A stretch of DNA of 62,382 nucleotides, from assembly GCA_016926115.1 (NCBI GenBank), contig JAFGPF010000027.1, forward strand, positions 1-62,382, given 5' to 3'. A program made the position numbers and the translations under genes. This document shows positions 13,659 through 21,768 of this stretch, one piece after another. Positions within the stretch are counted from its first letter, which is position 1. Each line of letters begins with the position of its first letter. The notes under the pieces are model-generated. The model ran no database searches and had not been told where the DNA came from. It saw nothing but the letters and a program-made list of their open reading frames with translations. This stretch comes from Dehalococcoidales bacterium (GTDB lineage: Bacteria; Chloroflexota; Dehalococcoidia; Dehalococcoidales; RBG-16-60-22).

Positions 13659-13740
13659 GCTACACTTTCAATTGTTAAATTAGTTTTTTATCACCAGATT
13701 ATTTTAATAATTTTCAGCCTGAATTTCAAAGATAAACGGG

Positions 13741-16161
13741 TTATTCCTCTTTGTCATCATCCTGTTTTTCGGCATCTTTTTTTGCCTGAGTCTTCTTGGA
13801 CTCATACATCCTGGCAAGCGATTCCAGGCGCGCTTCTATCTTACCCCTAGGCTCTTTCTCCGGTTTCCTGGCTGCCTTGTCGGGGCTTTCTTCTTTTTCT
13901 TTTTTCTCCGCTTTTTCTTCTTTTTTGTCTGTCTTGTCTTCTTCTTCCACGCTATCGACCGCTTCCGGTACGGCACCTATCGCCGCTTCCGCGGCTTCGA
14001 ATGCAGCTTCTCTTTCTTCCTCGGCTTTTTCCAGGGCTTCGGTTATGGCTTCTTCGGTCAAGGGCTCTTCGGGAGTTTCGGCTCCTTCCTCAATCTCCTT
14101 TTTCTGTCCCTTCGTAAGGGTCTCCTCGTAGGCTTTAAAAGACGCCTCCGCCGTCTGTCTGGCGAGTTGCCCGGTAGTCTCGGCGCGGCTTATCGCATCC
14201 TTGAAGGCGGATATGGATACACCCGCTGCCTCCCTGGCAACCCTGGCCGACGCCTCGGTAGCTTCCTTGACGGCTTTTACAGTCCTCTCCGCCGATTCCC
14301 TGGCAGCTTTTATCAGTGTGTCCGTGACCTCCCGCGCCGCCTTCACTGCCGCTTCAGCGGCTTCTTTTGTCTCCCGGCTTATTTCCTCGGCGCGGGCTAT
14401 AGCCGCCTGGATTTCTTTCTCCGAGGTTTCCGAGGTCTCTCTGGCAGTGGTTATAGCAGCGTCGATAGCCTCCTGGACGACCTTCAGCGATTCTTCCGCA
14501 GTCTCCTTCGCCGTCCTGCTCAATTCCCCGGCTTTGGCAACCGCTTCTTCGGACTCCTTCCGCGATGCGTCGATAGCTTCCTGCGCAGCTCTGGCAGCTT
14601 CTTCGGACTCCTTCCGCGATGAATCGATAGCTTCCTGCGCGGCTCTGGCAGCTTCCTCGACGGTCGCCCTGGCGGTGTTTCCTATCTCTTCCATCCTGGC
14701 TATCGCTTCGCGATACTCGCTCGCCGAGATTTCGGCTTTTTCCCTAGCTTCCATGCTGATTTCTTCGGAGCGAGCTATTACCTCACGCGATTTCTCAATA
14801 GATTCCGCGGATGATTCACTGGCGATCCTGGCCGCCTCCTCCGACGCCTCACGGGCGGTCCGGGCAGCTTCCTCGGACGCTTCACGGGAAGAGGTGGCAG
14901 ATGCTTCAGCCGCCTCTTTTGCCATCTGCGCCGATGTCTGAGCCGCTTCACTGGCCGCTTGCGCCGATGCTTCAGATGCTTCCCTGGCTTTCTTCCCCTC
15001 CTCCTCCGCCCGGGCTATCGCCTCCTGTATCTTCCTCTCCGTTTCCGCGGCGGTCTCCGTGGCTTCCTTGGTGATTTTTTCAACCCGTGCTATGGCATTC
15101 CAGAATTCTTTGGCGGACGCTGCGGCTTCGTCTTTGGCTTCCTTACTTATTGCCTCCGCCCTGGCTGTAGCCTCCTTGGATGCCTGCAACGAGCTTTCGG
15201 CGGCTTCCTTGGCTGTTTTTATCGCTGCTTCCGTCGCCAGACGCGTTTCCCTGGATATCTCTTCGGCACGGCGTGATGTTTCCTGAGCGGCTTTCTGTGA
15301 GGCTTCGCTGGATAGTTTGGCTTCCCTGCCGATTGCTTCGATGCGGTTCATCGCTTCTTGTGATGACCTCTGTGCAGCCTCGGCGACTTCTTTGGCGACC
15401 TTGCTGATTGTCTCTGCCCTGCCGGCCACCTCCTCGGCAGCCCTGGACGCTACTTCCGCCGCTTCACGGGTAGACTTACTCGTCTTTTCCGCCCGGCTTA
15501 CCGTATCCTTGGCGGCTTTATTGGTGGCTTCGGCGGCGTCTCTTGTTTCCCGCGCCATCTTTTCTGCCCGGCTGGCTGCTTCCCTGGCAGCTTTTATCGA
15601 TTCGTCAGCGGATTCCTTGGCTGTCTTGACCGATGCCTCCGCCGTGCTTACCGCTTCCTGTGATGCTTCTCTGGCTTCTTCGGAGGTCTTCTTGGCTTCG
15701 CGGCTTAATTCTTCGACACGGTTCAGTCCTTCCTGGGACAACATCAGCGCCGATTCAGCTGCGTGCATTGCCTCGCCGCTTATTTTCTCGGCGCGCGCGA
15801 TTGCCTCCTCGAACGCTTTGGACATGGACTGCGCGGTTTCCTTGGGTCTCCGGGCGACTTCTTCCGCCTTGTTGATAGCTTCATTGGCGGCTGTTATTGC
15901 TTCCTCGGCAGCCTCCCTGGCTTCCTTACTGATTTTCTCCGCCCGGCTGACGGCTTCCTGCGCCGCGCGTGACGACGATTCGGCGGCTTCACGGGAGGCT
16001 TTGCCGATTTCCTCGGCGCGGCGCGCCGCTTCCATGGCAGTCTTCGTCGATTTTTCAGCGGCTTCTCTGGCGGCGCGGCTGAGTGTCTCGGCGCGGGCTA
16101 CCGCCTTCTCAAAATCGCCGATATTTCCTTCTTCTATATCTTCTTTTAGTTCTGGAGACAT
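13741..16161 (-). CDS. Long Ala/Glu-rich coiled-coil protein with about 26 repeats of 25 residues
   Basis: An 806-residue protein with no recognised family. After about 18 residues it is built of 25-residue units following E-A-(I/V)-x-R-A-E-x-I-S-x-E-A-x-x-A-A-E; examples begin EAVSRAEKISKEAREAAEEA and EAIARAEKISGEAMHAAESA. A few units are shortened to 11, 18 or 22 residues. Twenty-five equals 7+7+11, the spacing of a continuous coiled coil of mixed heptads and hendecads, so a rod of order 100 nm is possible. The last 130 residues are charged and low complexity (EEEDKTDKKEEKAEKKEKEE). No signal peptide or membrane span. ATG 16161 was chosen over TTG 16167 because GGAAGG lies seven bases before it. 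Probable scaffold or filament partner of the flanking tubulin-like GTPases (inference). Confidence 0.8.
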   Translation of the reverse strand: MSPELKEDIEEGNIGDFEKAVARAETLSRAAREAAEKSTKTAMEAARRAEEIGKASREAAESSSRAAQEAVSRAEKISKEAREAAEEAITAANEAINKAEEVARRPKETAQSMSKAFEEAIARAEKISGEAMHAAESALMLSQEGLNRVEELSREAKKTSEEAREASQEAVSTAEASVKTAKESADESIKAAREAASRAEKMARETRDAAEATNKAAKDTVSRAEKTSKSTREAAEVASRAAEEVAGRAETISKVAKEVAEAAQRSSQEAMNRIEAIGREAKLSSEASQKAAQETSRRAEEISRETRLATEAAIKTAKEAAESSLQASKEATARAEAISKEAKDEAAASAKEFWNAIARVEKITKEATETAAETERKIQEAIARAEEEGKKAREASEASAQAASEAAQTSAQMAKEAAEASATSSREASEEAARTAREASEEAARIASESSAESIEKSREVIARSEEISMEAREKAEISASEYREAIARMEEIGNTARATVEEAARAAQEAIDSSRKESEEAARAAQEAIDASRKESEEAVAKAGELSRTAKETAEESLKVVQEAIDAAITTARETSETSEKEIQAAIARAEEISRETKEAAEAAVKAAREVTDTLIKAARESAERTVKAVKEATEASARVAREAAGVSISAFKDAISRAETTGQLARQTAEASFKAYEETLTKGQKKEIEEGAETPEEPLTEEAITEALEKAEEEREAAFEAAEAAIGAVPEAVDSVEEEDKTDKKEEKAEKKEKEESPDKAARKPEKEPRGKIEARLESLARMYESKKTQAKKDAEKQDDDKEE
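14128..16107 (-). repeat. 75-bp (25-codon) coding repeat array
   Basis: About 26 consecutive 25-codon units encode the rod of the large helical protein. Most units keep the exact 75-base period; indels seen are multiples of 3 and mostly fit 11- or 7-residue steps. DNA divergence between units is high except for a recent-looking duplication around 14560-14660, where the segment encoding (D/S)SRKESEEAARAAQEAID is nearly identical twice. Confidence 0.75.
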
Positions 16162-16213
16162 CCTCAAACCTTCCTAGATAGTCCGGTAAACCAACCCCAG
16201 TATAGCATATTCT

Positions 16214-16219
16214 ATTATA
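16214..16219 (-). promoter_or_regulatory. Possible -10 box for the large repeat-protein gene
   Basis: A perfect TATAAT on the minus strand about 50 bases upstream of the ATG at 16161. The -35 at the expected distance is poor (CTTTAT), so this promoter is less certain than the others in the locus. Confidence 0.35.
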
Positions 16220-16327
16220 GACTCATTAGTTTTTCAATAAAGATAATTATTGTTTTACAGGACATGGTAATTATGTAATGCATAATACCAGTACTAAAAG
16301 ATACTATACAAAATACAGAGAGAACGA

Positions 16328-16364
16328 TTGACATTCTGATGCCTTTATGCTAAAAATAGCATAA
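16328..16364 (+). promoter_or_regulatory. Promoter of tubulin-like gene B overlapped by an inverted repeat
   Basis: TTGACA at 16328-16333 and TAAAAA at 16351-16356 are separated by 17 bases. A perfect inverted repeat, TTATGCT / AGCATAA with a six-base centre (16345-16364), lies over the -10 region. This is a plausible repressor site and differs from the palindrome in front of copy A, so the two paralogues may be regulated separately. Confidence 0.55.
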
Positions 16365-16385
16365 CTCTATATATTGAGGTGTACT

Positions 16386-17561
16386 ATGAAATTAGTGGTT
16401 GTTGGTTTAGGGCAATGTGGGGGCAGGATTGCTGATGAATTCGCCCGGCTCAACGGCAGAGCACGCAGCCGGCGCGGAATGACCATAATTACGGGCTGCT
16501 TTGCGGTCAATACCGATGCCGCGGATTTAAGCGGACTATCCAGCATCAGCAACGACCACCGGCACCGGATACTCATCGGCAGTCGCAAGACCGGCGGTCA
16601 TGGGGTCGGTAAAATCAACGAACTCGGCGCTGAGATAGCCAAGGAAGACGCTGATAAAATCATCGATGCCGTAAGGACCACCAAGCGATTCTTTGAAACG
16701 GACGCCTTCCTGCTTATTGCCGGTTCCGCGGGCGGCACCGGTTCCGGCGCGATCTCCGTGATTACCCAGCACCTAAAGGAACGTTATATCGATAAACCGA
16801 TATGGAACCTGATTGTCCTCCCCTTCGAGCATGAAGAGTCCACCGAGGAGAGGACCGTTTTCAACGTGGCTACGTGCCTCAAGTCCTGCTATTCGGTGGC
16901 GGATGCCGTATTCCTCGTGGATAACCAGAGATACGTCAGGAAGGACTCCTCTATCCAGACCAATCTTTCCAAGATTAACGGCATGATAGCCGAGCCGTTT
17001 TATAACATGCTCTGCGCCGGCGAAGAGAAAAAGTCGCGCTATATCGGCGCCAAGTTGCTCGATGCCGGCGACATTATTCAGACGGTGGTCGGCTGGACAG
17101 TTATTGGCTACGGCAAGACCCAGGCGCCGCTGTTCAAGTGGCCCTCCGAGTGGCGGAGCGACTTCCGCAAGAAGGGCACAGAAATCCAGAAGGGCATCCA
17201 GGCGATGGACGAAGCCATCAGCGAGTTGTCCCTCAAGTGCAATCCCGCCGATTCGCGGCGCGCCCTCTATTTGGTCTCCGGTCCCGCCAAGGAAATGAAT
17301 ATGGACATGGTCAAGGAAATCGGCGACTATATGAGGGATATTGCACCGGAGGCTATCATCAGGAACGGCGATTATCCCCGCGAGAGAGGCCTGGTTGACG
17401 TTACCGTTCTCCTGTCCGAGCTTTCCGACGTGGAGAAGGTCAGGGACTACTACATCCGCTCCACCGACCTTATCCCCGAGTTCAAGAAACGGCAGGAGGA
17501 GACCGAGGACAAGCTCAAAGCCCTGGACGACGTTTCCAAGGACATACCCTCGTTGCTGTAA
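16386..17561 (+). CDS. Tubulin/FtsZ-superfamily GTPase (CetZ-like), paralogue B
   Basis: A 391-residue protein, the same length as copy A when started at ATG 16386 (GAGGTG four bases upstream; a TTG at 16374 would add four residues). It has GLGQCGGRI, AVNTD, SAGGTGSGAISV and the T7-like LDAGDIIQTVVGW, and ends in SKDIPSLL. Divergence from copy A is concentrated in the segment after the T7 loop (QAPLFKWPSEWRSDF against QTSAFKSLFSSSRHF) and in the linker before the tail. Two tubulin-family proteins with separate promoters suggest co-polymerisation or division of labour. It ends at a strong terminator. Confidence 0.85.
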   Translation: MKLVVVGLGQCGGRIADEFARLNGRARSRRGMTIITGCFAVNTDAADLSGLSSISNDHRHRILIGSRKTGGHGVGKINELGAEIAKEDADKIIDAVRTTKRFFETDAFLLIAGSAGGTGSGAISVITQHLKERYIDKPIWNLIVLPFEHEESTEERTVFNVATCLKSCYSVADAVFLVDNQRYVRKDSSIQTNLSKINGMIAEPFYNMLCAGEEKKSRYIGAKLLDAGDIIQTVVGWTVIGYGKTQAPLFKWPSEWRSDFRKKGTEIQKGIQAMDEAISELSLKCNPADSRRALYLVSGPAKEMNMDMVKEIGDYMRDIAPEAIIRNGDYPRERGLVDVTVLLSELSDVEKVRDYYIRSTDLIPEFKKRQEETEDKLKALDDVSKDIPSLL

Positions 17562-17584
17562 TTATTACTAATCGTCAGGGATTG

Positions 17585-17613
17585 AAGAGGGGCTGTAAAG
17601 CCCCTCTTTCCTT
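17585..17613 (+). terminator. Rho-independent terminator after tubulin-like gene B
   Basis: A 10-bp perfect stem AAGAGGGGCT / AGCCCCTCTT with loop GTAA, followed by a T-rich tract. It also shows that upstream in-frame start codons for dnaX (for example GTG 17582) cannot be used. Confidence 0.85.
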
Positions 17614-17682
17614 TTCTCCTCTTTCCCACAAAATTACCTCGTATACGCTTGAAATCTTCTTGGGTAATAGCCCGTTTTGGGT

Positions 17683-17688
17683 TATAAT
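17683..17688 (+). promoter_or_regulatory. dnaX -10 element, leaderless arrangement
   Basis: TATAAT ends seven bases before the dnaX ATG, with TTGGGT 17 bases upstream of it (17660-17665). The expected transcript start coincides with the ATG, so the mRNA would have almost no leader. Confidence 0.5.
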
Positions 17689-17695
17689 AAGGGAT

Positions 17696-19324
17696 ATGGT
17701 TTCTCAGGTCTTTTACCGCAAGTGGCGCCCCCAGACTCTCGCCGAGGTAGTCGGGCAGGAGCACGTCACCAAGACCCTGCTCAACGCGCTGGCCAACGAA
17801 CGGATTTCCCACGCCTACCTTTTCTGCGGTCCGCGCGGCACCGGTAAGACCTCTACAGCCCGCGGGCTGGCCAAGGCGGTCAACTGCCTCACCAGCGGCA
17901 AGGGCGAACCGTGTAATACCTGCGATATGTGCTTGGCGATAACCGAAGGCAGAGCCATGGACGTCATTGAAGTGGATGCCGCCAGCAACACCGGCGTCGA
18001 GGATATACGCAGCCTGAGGGAAAAGGTGAACTACGCCCCCAACCAGGCGCGCCGTAAGGTCTATATCATCGATGAAGTCCACATGCTCAGTACCAGCGCG
18101 TCCAACGCCCTGCTCAAGACGCTGGAGGAGCCACCCCCTCACGTTATGTTTATCCTGGCAACCACGGAAACACATAAAATTTTGCCCACGATTCTTTCCC
18201 GCTGCCAGCGGTTCGATTTCCACCGCCTCTCTCAGGCGGACGTGGTGACCAAGCTGTCCCATATCTGCGAAAGAGAAGGCATCACTATAACGCCGGAGGC
18301 ATTGACACTCATCGCTAAAGCCGCCACGGGCAGCATGCGGGACGCGGAAAACCTGCTGCAGCAAATGATGACCTATTACGGCAACGAAATTACCATCGAG
18401 CAGGCGCAGACGCTCCTCGGCTACTCCAGCGACCGGCGTGCCCTGGACCTGCTGAAAAACATCGTTAATGGCGATGTCGCTTCCGGGGTTGCTACCATCA
18501 ACCAGGTTAATGACGACGGTCTGGACCTGCGCCAGTTCAACCGCGATATCGTGGAGTACCTGCGGATGCTCCTCCTCGTCAAGACCAACTCCGGCGAGTC
18601 AGTCGAGCTTCCCGTCGAAGATGTTAAAGAACTCAAGGAACTGGCGGGAAAAACCCCGCTCCCACGCATTATCAAAGCCGTCAAGCGATTCAGCCAGCTC
18701 GACCTGGGATTGGACAATTACTCTACTTTGCCCCTGGAGCTGGCGCTGGTCGACTGCATCCTGACCGAGGCGGAAGAAAAGGAAAAGCCCGTAAGCCAGC
18801 CCGTGCCGGAACCGCTCGTTAATAAGTCTCTCCCCAAAGCCACCCCTCCGCCACCCGAGCCGGAAACAACCAAGCCCGAGTCTAAGAAGGAGCCGGAACC
18901 GAAGGCGGAAGAGCAAGTGGCTGAAGAAAAACCGGCACCCGTGGAGAAACCGGAACCCGCGCCTGCCTCCGTCGTCGATAACGGCCCCCTGGAGGCAGGC
19001 AGCGCCGTCGAACAATTACAGACGCAGTGGAGTAAAATGATTAACGATGCGCCGGACGGCATGGGCAAGACCCCCACCGCCGCCCTGCTCCGCAGCGCCA
19101 GACCGGTCTCCATCGAGGGCGATATTATAACGATATCCTTTAAATATTCGTACCATAAAGAAAAAATGGACAGCCTGGAAAACCAGAAGACCGCGGAAAA
19201 AATCGTAAGCAGTTTCCTGGGGCGTTCCTGCAAAGTGCGCTGCGTCTACGAACACGAGAACAACCACCTGGTCAAGGCGGCGCTGAACATGGGCGCCCAG
19301 CACGATAACGGGGAGGAATCATGA
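17696..19324 (+). CDS. dnaX: DNA polymerase III gamma/tau subunit DnaX
   Basis: A 542-residue clamp-loader ATPase. The protein starts SQVFYRKWRPQTLAEVVGQ as usual, then Walker A GPRGTGKTSTA, the four-Cys zinc module ending CNTCDMC, DEVHMLS (Walker B) and the SRC sensor. After about residue 370 comes a Pro/Glu/Lys-rich linker, then a small folded C-terminal domain (tau-like). ATG 17696 was chosen because the longer frame begins inside the upstream terminator. Its stop overlaps the ybaB start. Confidence 0.95.
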   Translation: MVSQVFYRKWRPQTLAEVVGQEHVTKTLLNALANERISHAYLFCGPRGTGKTSTARGLAKAVNCLTSGKGEPCNTCDMCLAITEGRAMDVIEVDAASNTGVEDIRSLREKVNYAPNQARRKVYIIDEVHMLSTSASNALLKTLEEPPPHVMFILATTETHKILPTILSRCQRFDFHRLSQADVVTKLSHICEREGITITPEALTLIAKAATGSMRDAENLLQQMMTYYGNEITIEQAQTLLGYSSDRRALDLLKNIVNGDVASGVATINQVNDDGLDLRQFNRDIVEYLRMLLLVKTNSGESVELPVEDVKELKELAGKTPLPRIIKAVKRFSQLDLGLDNYSTLPLELALVDCILTEAEEKEKPVSQPVPEPLVNKSLPKATPPPPEPETTKPESKKEPEPKAEEQVAEEKPAPVEKPEPAPASVVDNGPLEAGSAVEQLQTQWSKMINDAPDGMGKTPTAALLRSARPVSIEGDIITISFKYSYHKEKMDSLENQKTAEKIVSSFLGRSCKVRCVYEHENNHLVKAALNMGAQHDNGEES

Positions 19325-19626
19325 ACAAACGTATGCTACAGCAAGCCCAGCAGCTTCAGGCGCAGCTGATGAAGGCGCAGGAAGAACTCGCCAATCTTAC
19401 GGTCGAGGCAAGCTCCGGCGGCGGCGCCGTGACCGTCGTGATGAACGGGCAGCAGCAGATACAGTCGGTGAAAATATCGCCGGAAGTGGTCGACCCGGAA
19501 GACGTGGAGATGCTGGAGGATATGGTACTGACCGCTGTCAGCGAAGCCCAGGTCAAGGCGCAGGAACTCGCCGCCAAGCAGCTTGGCGGACTCACCGGCG
19601 GACTCAATATTCCGGGGCTGATGTAG
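19321..19626 (+). CDS. YbaB/EbfC family nucleoid-associated protein
   Basis: A 101-residue DNA-binding protein with the typical N-terminal helix rich in Gln and Met (MLQQAQQLQAQLMKAQEEL). A beta hairpin (VEASSGGGAVTVVMNGQQQIQSVKI without the gap) and a C-terminal helix follow. The gene sits between dnaX and recR as in most bacteria, and its ATG overlaps the dnaX stop by four bases, so translation is coupled. Confidence 0.93.
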   Translation: MNKRMLQQAQQLQAQLMKAQEELANLTVEASSGGGAVTVVMNGQQQIQSVKISPEVVDPEDVEMLEDMVLTAVSEAQVKAQELAAKQLGGLTGGLNIPGLM

Positions 19627-19647
19627 ACGAGAGAAGGAGAACCTGCA

Positions 19648-20259
19648 TTGAACCAGAATACCAACCCCGCCAGCGACGCCATCGGCAGACTCGTCGAGGA
19701 ATTCAGCAAGCTGCCGGGTATCGGGCCCAAGAGCGCCCAGCGCATTACCTTTTACCTCCTGCGCTCGCCCGAGGAAGAAGCCGGAGCCCTCGCCGAGGCG
19801 CTGTTATCTTTGAAACAGAAAATCAACCTCTGCTCGTCGTGCTGCAACGTTACCGAACTCGACCCCTGTCCCATCTGCCGCAATCCCCAGCGTGATAATT
19901 CCCAGGTATGCATCGTGGAGCAGCCGCAGGACGTAATCGCCCTGGAGCATACCGGCGTATACAGGGGACTCTACCACGTATTACACGGCGCTATCTCGCC
20001 CACCGAGGGCATCGGCGCCGACGATATTAGAATCAAGGAGTTGCTGAGCCGACTTCAAAATAATTCGGTGCAGGAGGTTATCCTGGCGACAAACACCAAC
20101 CTGGAAGGCGAGCAGACCGCCATGTACCTCAGCCGCGTCATTACCCCACTGGGCATCAGGGTCACCCGCCTCGCCCGCGGTCTCCCTTACGGCACCGAGC
20201 TTGAGTACGCCGACGACGTGACCCTGACCAGGGCGCTGGAGGGCAGGTCTGAGTTTTAA
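19648..20259 (+). CDS. recR: Recombination protein RecR
   Basis: A 203-residue RecFOR-pathway protein. The N-terminal helix-hairpin-helix ([13 protein letters not shown]), the four-Cys zinc motif ([16 protein letters not shown]) and the Toprim domain ([14 protein letters not shown]) are all present. TTG start, with AGAAGGAG upstream. recO lies one gene downstream, so both gap-repair partners are local. Confidence 0.96.
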   Translation: MNQNTNPASDAIGRLVEEFSKLPGIGPKSAQRITFYLLRSPEEEAGALAEALLSLKQKINLCSSCCNVTELDPCPICRNPQRDNSQVCIVEQPQDVIALEHTGVYRGLYHVLHGAISPTEGIGADDIRIKELLSRLQNNSVQEVILATNTNLEGEQTAMYLSRVITPLGIRVTRLARGLPYGTELEYADDVTLTRALEGRSEF

Positions 20260-20290
20260 ATCTTCCCGATAAGTTACCCGGGAGGTGAAA

Positions 20291-20863
20291 ATGTCGTGGA
20301 TACCTGCTTTTGATATCGGCCTCTGGAACGCCTGGTGGTTCATGTGTGTTTACCCGCTGCAATGGCTGGTCGTGCTCGTTGTTCCGAAACATATTGCCGA
20401 AAGAACCAGCCATGCCCCGGAAATCATCCGTAACCGAAGGGACAGGATTATGTCCTTTCTCACACAGGGATTCTGGATAGGCGCTACTCTCTACTCTATT
20501 TTCCTGCCGTTGCACACCGGGATGGCCTGGTTCTATGTCGGGCTGGGTGTCTTTATCATCGGGCTTGTCATACTCGTTTCCGCCTCGCTGAGTGTCGCCC
20601 GGACCAAGACCAACGAGCCGTTTCACACGGGCATTTACCGCTTTTCCCGCCACCCGATGTACCTATCCATGATTGTTGTCTACACAGGTGTCAGCATCGC
20701 CGCCGCTTCCTGGCTGTTTCTGCTTATTACCATTATTACCTTTTTCCTGCAACGATTCCAGATGATAAAGGAAGAACAATACTGCCTCAAGCAATACGGC
20801 GACTCCTACCGCGAGTACATGGACAGGACTCCCAGGTGGATTGGTATTCCAAAATCAGGTTAA
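20291..20863 (+). CDS. Isoprenylcysteine/phospholipid-type membrane methyltransferase
   Basis: A 190-residue integral membrane protein with four to five spans. The C-terminal signature GIYRFSRHPMYLSMIVVYTG followed by E-E-x-x-L-x-x-x-(Y)G-x-x-Y-x-x-Y (KEEQYCLKQYGDSYREYM) is that of the ICMT/PEMT methyltransferase superfamily, which uses S-adenosylmethionine. The substrate, lipid or protein, is unknown. GGAGG five bases before ATG 20291 fixes the start. It lies between recR and recO. Confidence 0.8.
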   Translation: MSWIPAFDIGLWNAWWFMCVYPLQWLVVLVVPKHIAERTSHAPEIIRNRRDRIMSFLTQGFWIGATLYSIFLPLHTGMAWFYVGLGVFIIGLVILVSASLSVARTKTNEPFHTGIYRFSRHPMYLSMIVVYTGVSIAAASWLFLLITIITFFLQRFQMIKEEQYCLKQYGDSYREYMDRTPRWIGIPKSG

Positions 20864-20871
20864 AATAGACC

Positions 20872-21657
20872 ATGCCAGAACCGCGCGATTATAAGACGGA
20901 AGCCATCGTCATCAAAAAGACCAAACTCGGGGAGGCGGATACCATCCTCACCTTCTTTACCCCACGCCTCGGCAAGATACAGGGTTTCGCCAGAAGCCTG
21001 CGCAAGACCAAGAGCAAGATGGCGGGCCACCTGGAGCTGCTTACCCACAGTAATGTATCCTTCGCCCGAGGGCGTAATCTGGACACCATCACCGGCGCCC
21101 AGACTATCGATGGCTTTATGCCCCTGAAAAATGACCTCTGGCTGACCTCCTGCGGACTGTACGTCGTCGAGCTGGTCAACCAGTTCACCGCCGAGCACCA
21201 GGAAAATCTTTCGTTATTCCAATTAACGCTGGATACTCTCAACCGGTTGTGTGGCGAGAACAACAAGGAACTTATCCTGCGCTATTTTGAGCTGCATCTA
21301 ATCGAAAGCGCCGGCTACCGTCCCCAGCTCCGCGAATGCATCGCCTGCCACAAAGCCCTGGAACCGACGACCAATTATTTCAGTCCGTCCGCCGGCGGTA
21401 TGCTCTGCCCGGACTGCAGCCTGAGCCAGCCGTTCTCTTACCCACTCTCCGTCAACGCCCAGAAAGTCCTACGGCTCCTCCAGAACAGCGATTTTACCAC
21501 GGCGTGCCGCGTGAAAATCGACCCCGAACTCGCCGGGGAGATTGAGGACGTCATCAGTAACTATCTCAAGCACCTGCTGGAAAAAGAGGTAAAGTCCGCC
21601 GCCTGGCTGGATACCCTGCGGGAACAGCGGCTCCAGTTCAATACAAAGAGTAAATAG
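20872..21657 (+). CDS. recO: DNA repair protein RecO
   Basis: A 261-residue protein. An N-terminal OB fold (YKTEAIVIKKTKLGEADTIL) is followed by a helical domain and a four-Cys zinc finger (CIACHKALE...LCPDCS). RecO loads RecA together with RecR, which is encoded 1.2 kb upstream. Only eight bases separate it from the methyltransferase gene, so they are co-transcribed. Confidence 0.94.
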   Translation: MPEPRDYKTEAIVIKKTKLGEADTILTFFTPRLGKIQGFARSLRKTKSKMAGHLELLTHSNVSFARGRNLDTITGAQTIDGFMPLKNDLWLTSCGLYVVELVNQFTAEHQENLSLFQLTLDTLNRLCGENNKELILRYFELHLIESAGYRPQLRECIACHKALEPTTNYFSPSAGGMLCPDCSLSQPFSYPLSVNAQKVLRLLQNSDFTTACRVKIDPELAGEIEDVISNYLKHLLEKEVKSAAWLDTLREQRLQFNTKSK

Positions 21658-21677
21658 TGCTCTCCGTCATCAACCCC

Positions 21678-21740
21678 TTTACCATAAAGCACATTTAACC
21701 TATAATAGTGATATCTCAAGCTGAGACCAATATCCTCAGC
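21678..21740 (+). promoter_or_regulatory. lysS promoter and leader hairpin
   Basis: TTTACC (21678-21683) and TATAAT (21701-21706) with a 17-base spacer. The leader of about 55 bases carries a six-bp stem GCTGAG / CTCAGC (21720-21740) followed by TTATTATTA. No T-box elements are seen; the hairpin is too short to call a known regulator. Confidence 0.55.
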
Positions 21741-21768
21741 CTTATTATTATCAAAAAGCAGGTTGGAC

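Noticed and set aside
14128..16107. CRISPR-like regular repeats
   Set aside because: The 75-bp periodicity is a coding repeat in one open frame, without identical repeats or unique spacers. No CRISPR array or cas gene was seen in the window.
13796..16177. Several Ser/Leu/Arg-rich plus-strand frames opposite the 25-residue repeat gene
   Set aside because: They are the complement of the Ala/Glu repeat and inherit its periodicity; none has a promoter or ribosome site.
11714..17561. Plasmid-type TubZ or phage PhuZ segregation cassette
   Set aside because: No TubR-like repressor, iteron array, replication or phage gene is adjacent, and the motifs are nearer CetZ; the surrounding genes are housekeeping.
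17582..17695. Longer dnaX start at GTG 17582
   Set aside because: It falls inside the terminator hairpin of the preceding gene and upstream of the likely dnaX promoter; the conserved N-terminus begins at ATG 17696.
21707..21768. T-box or other riboswitch upstream of lysS
   Set aside because: The leader is only about 55 bases with a single six-bp hairpin; the T-box sequence and specifier loop are absent.
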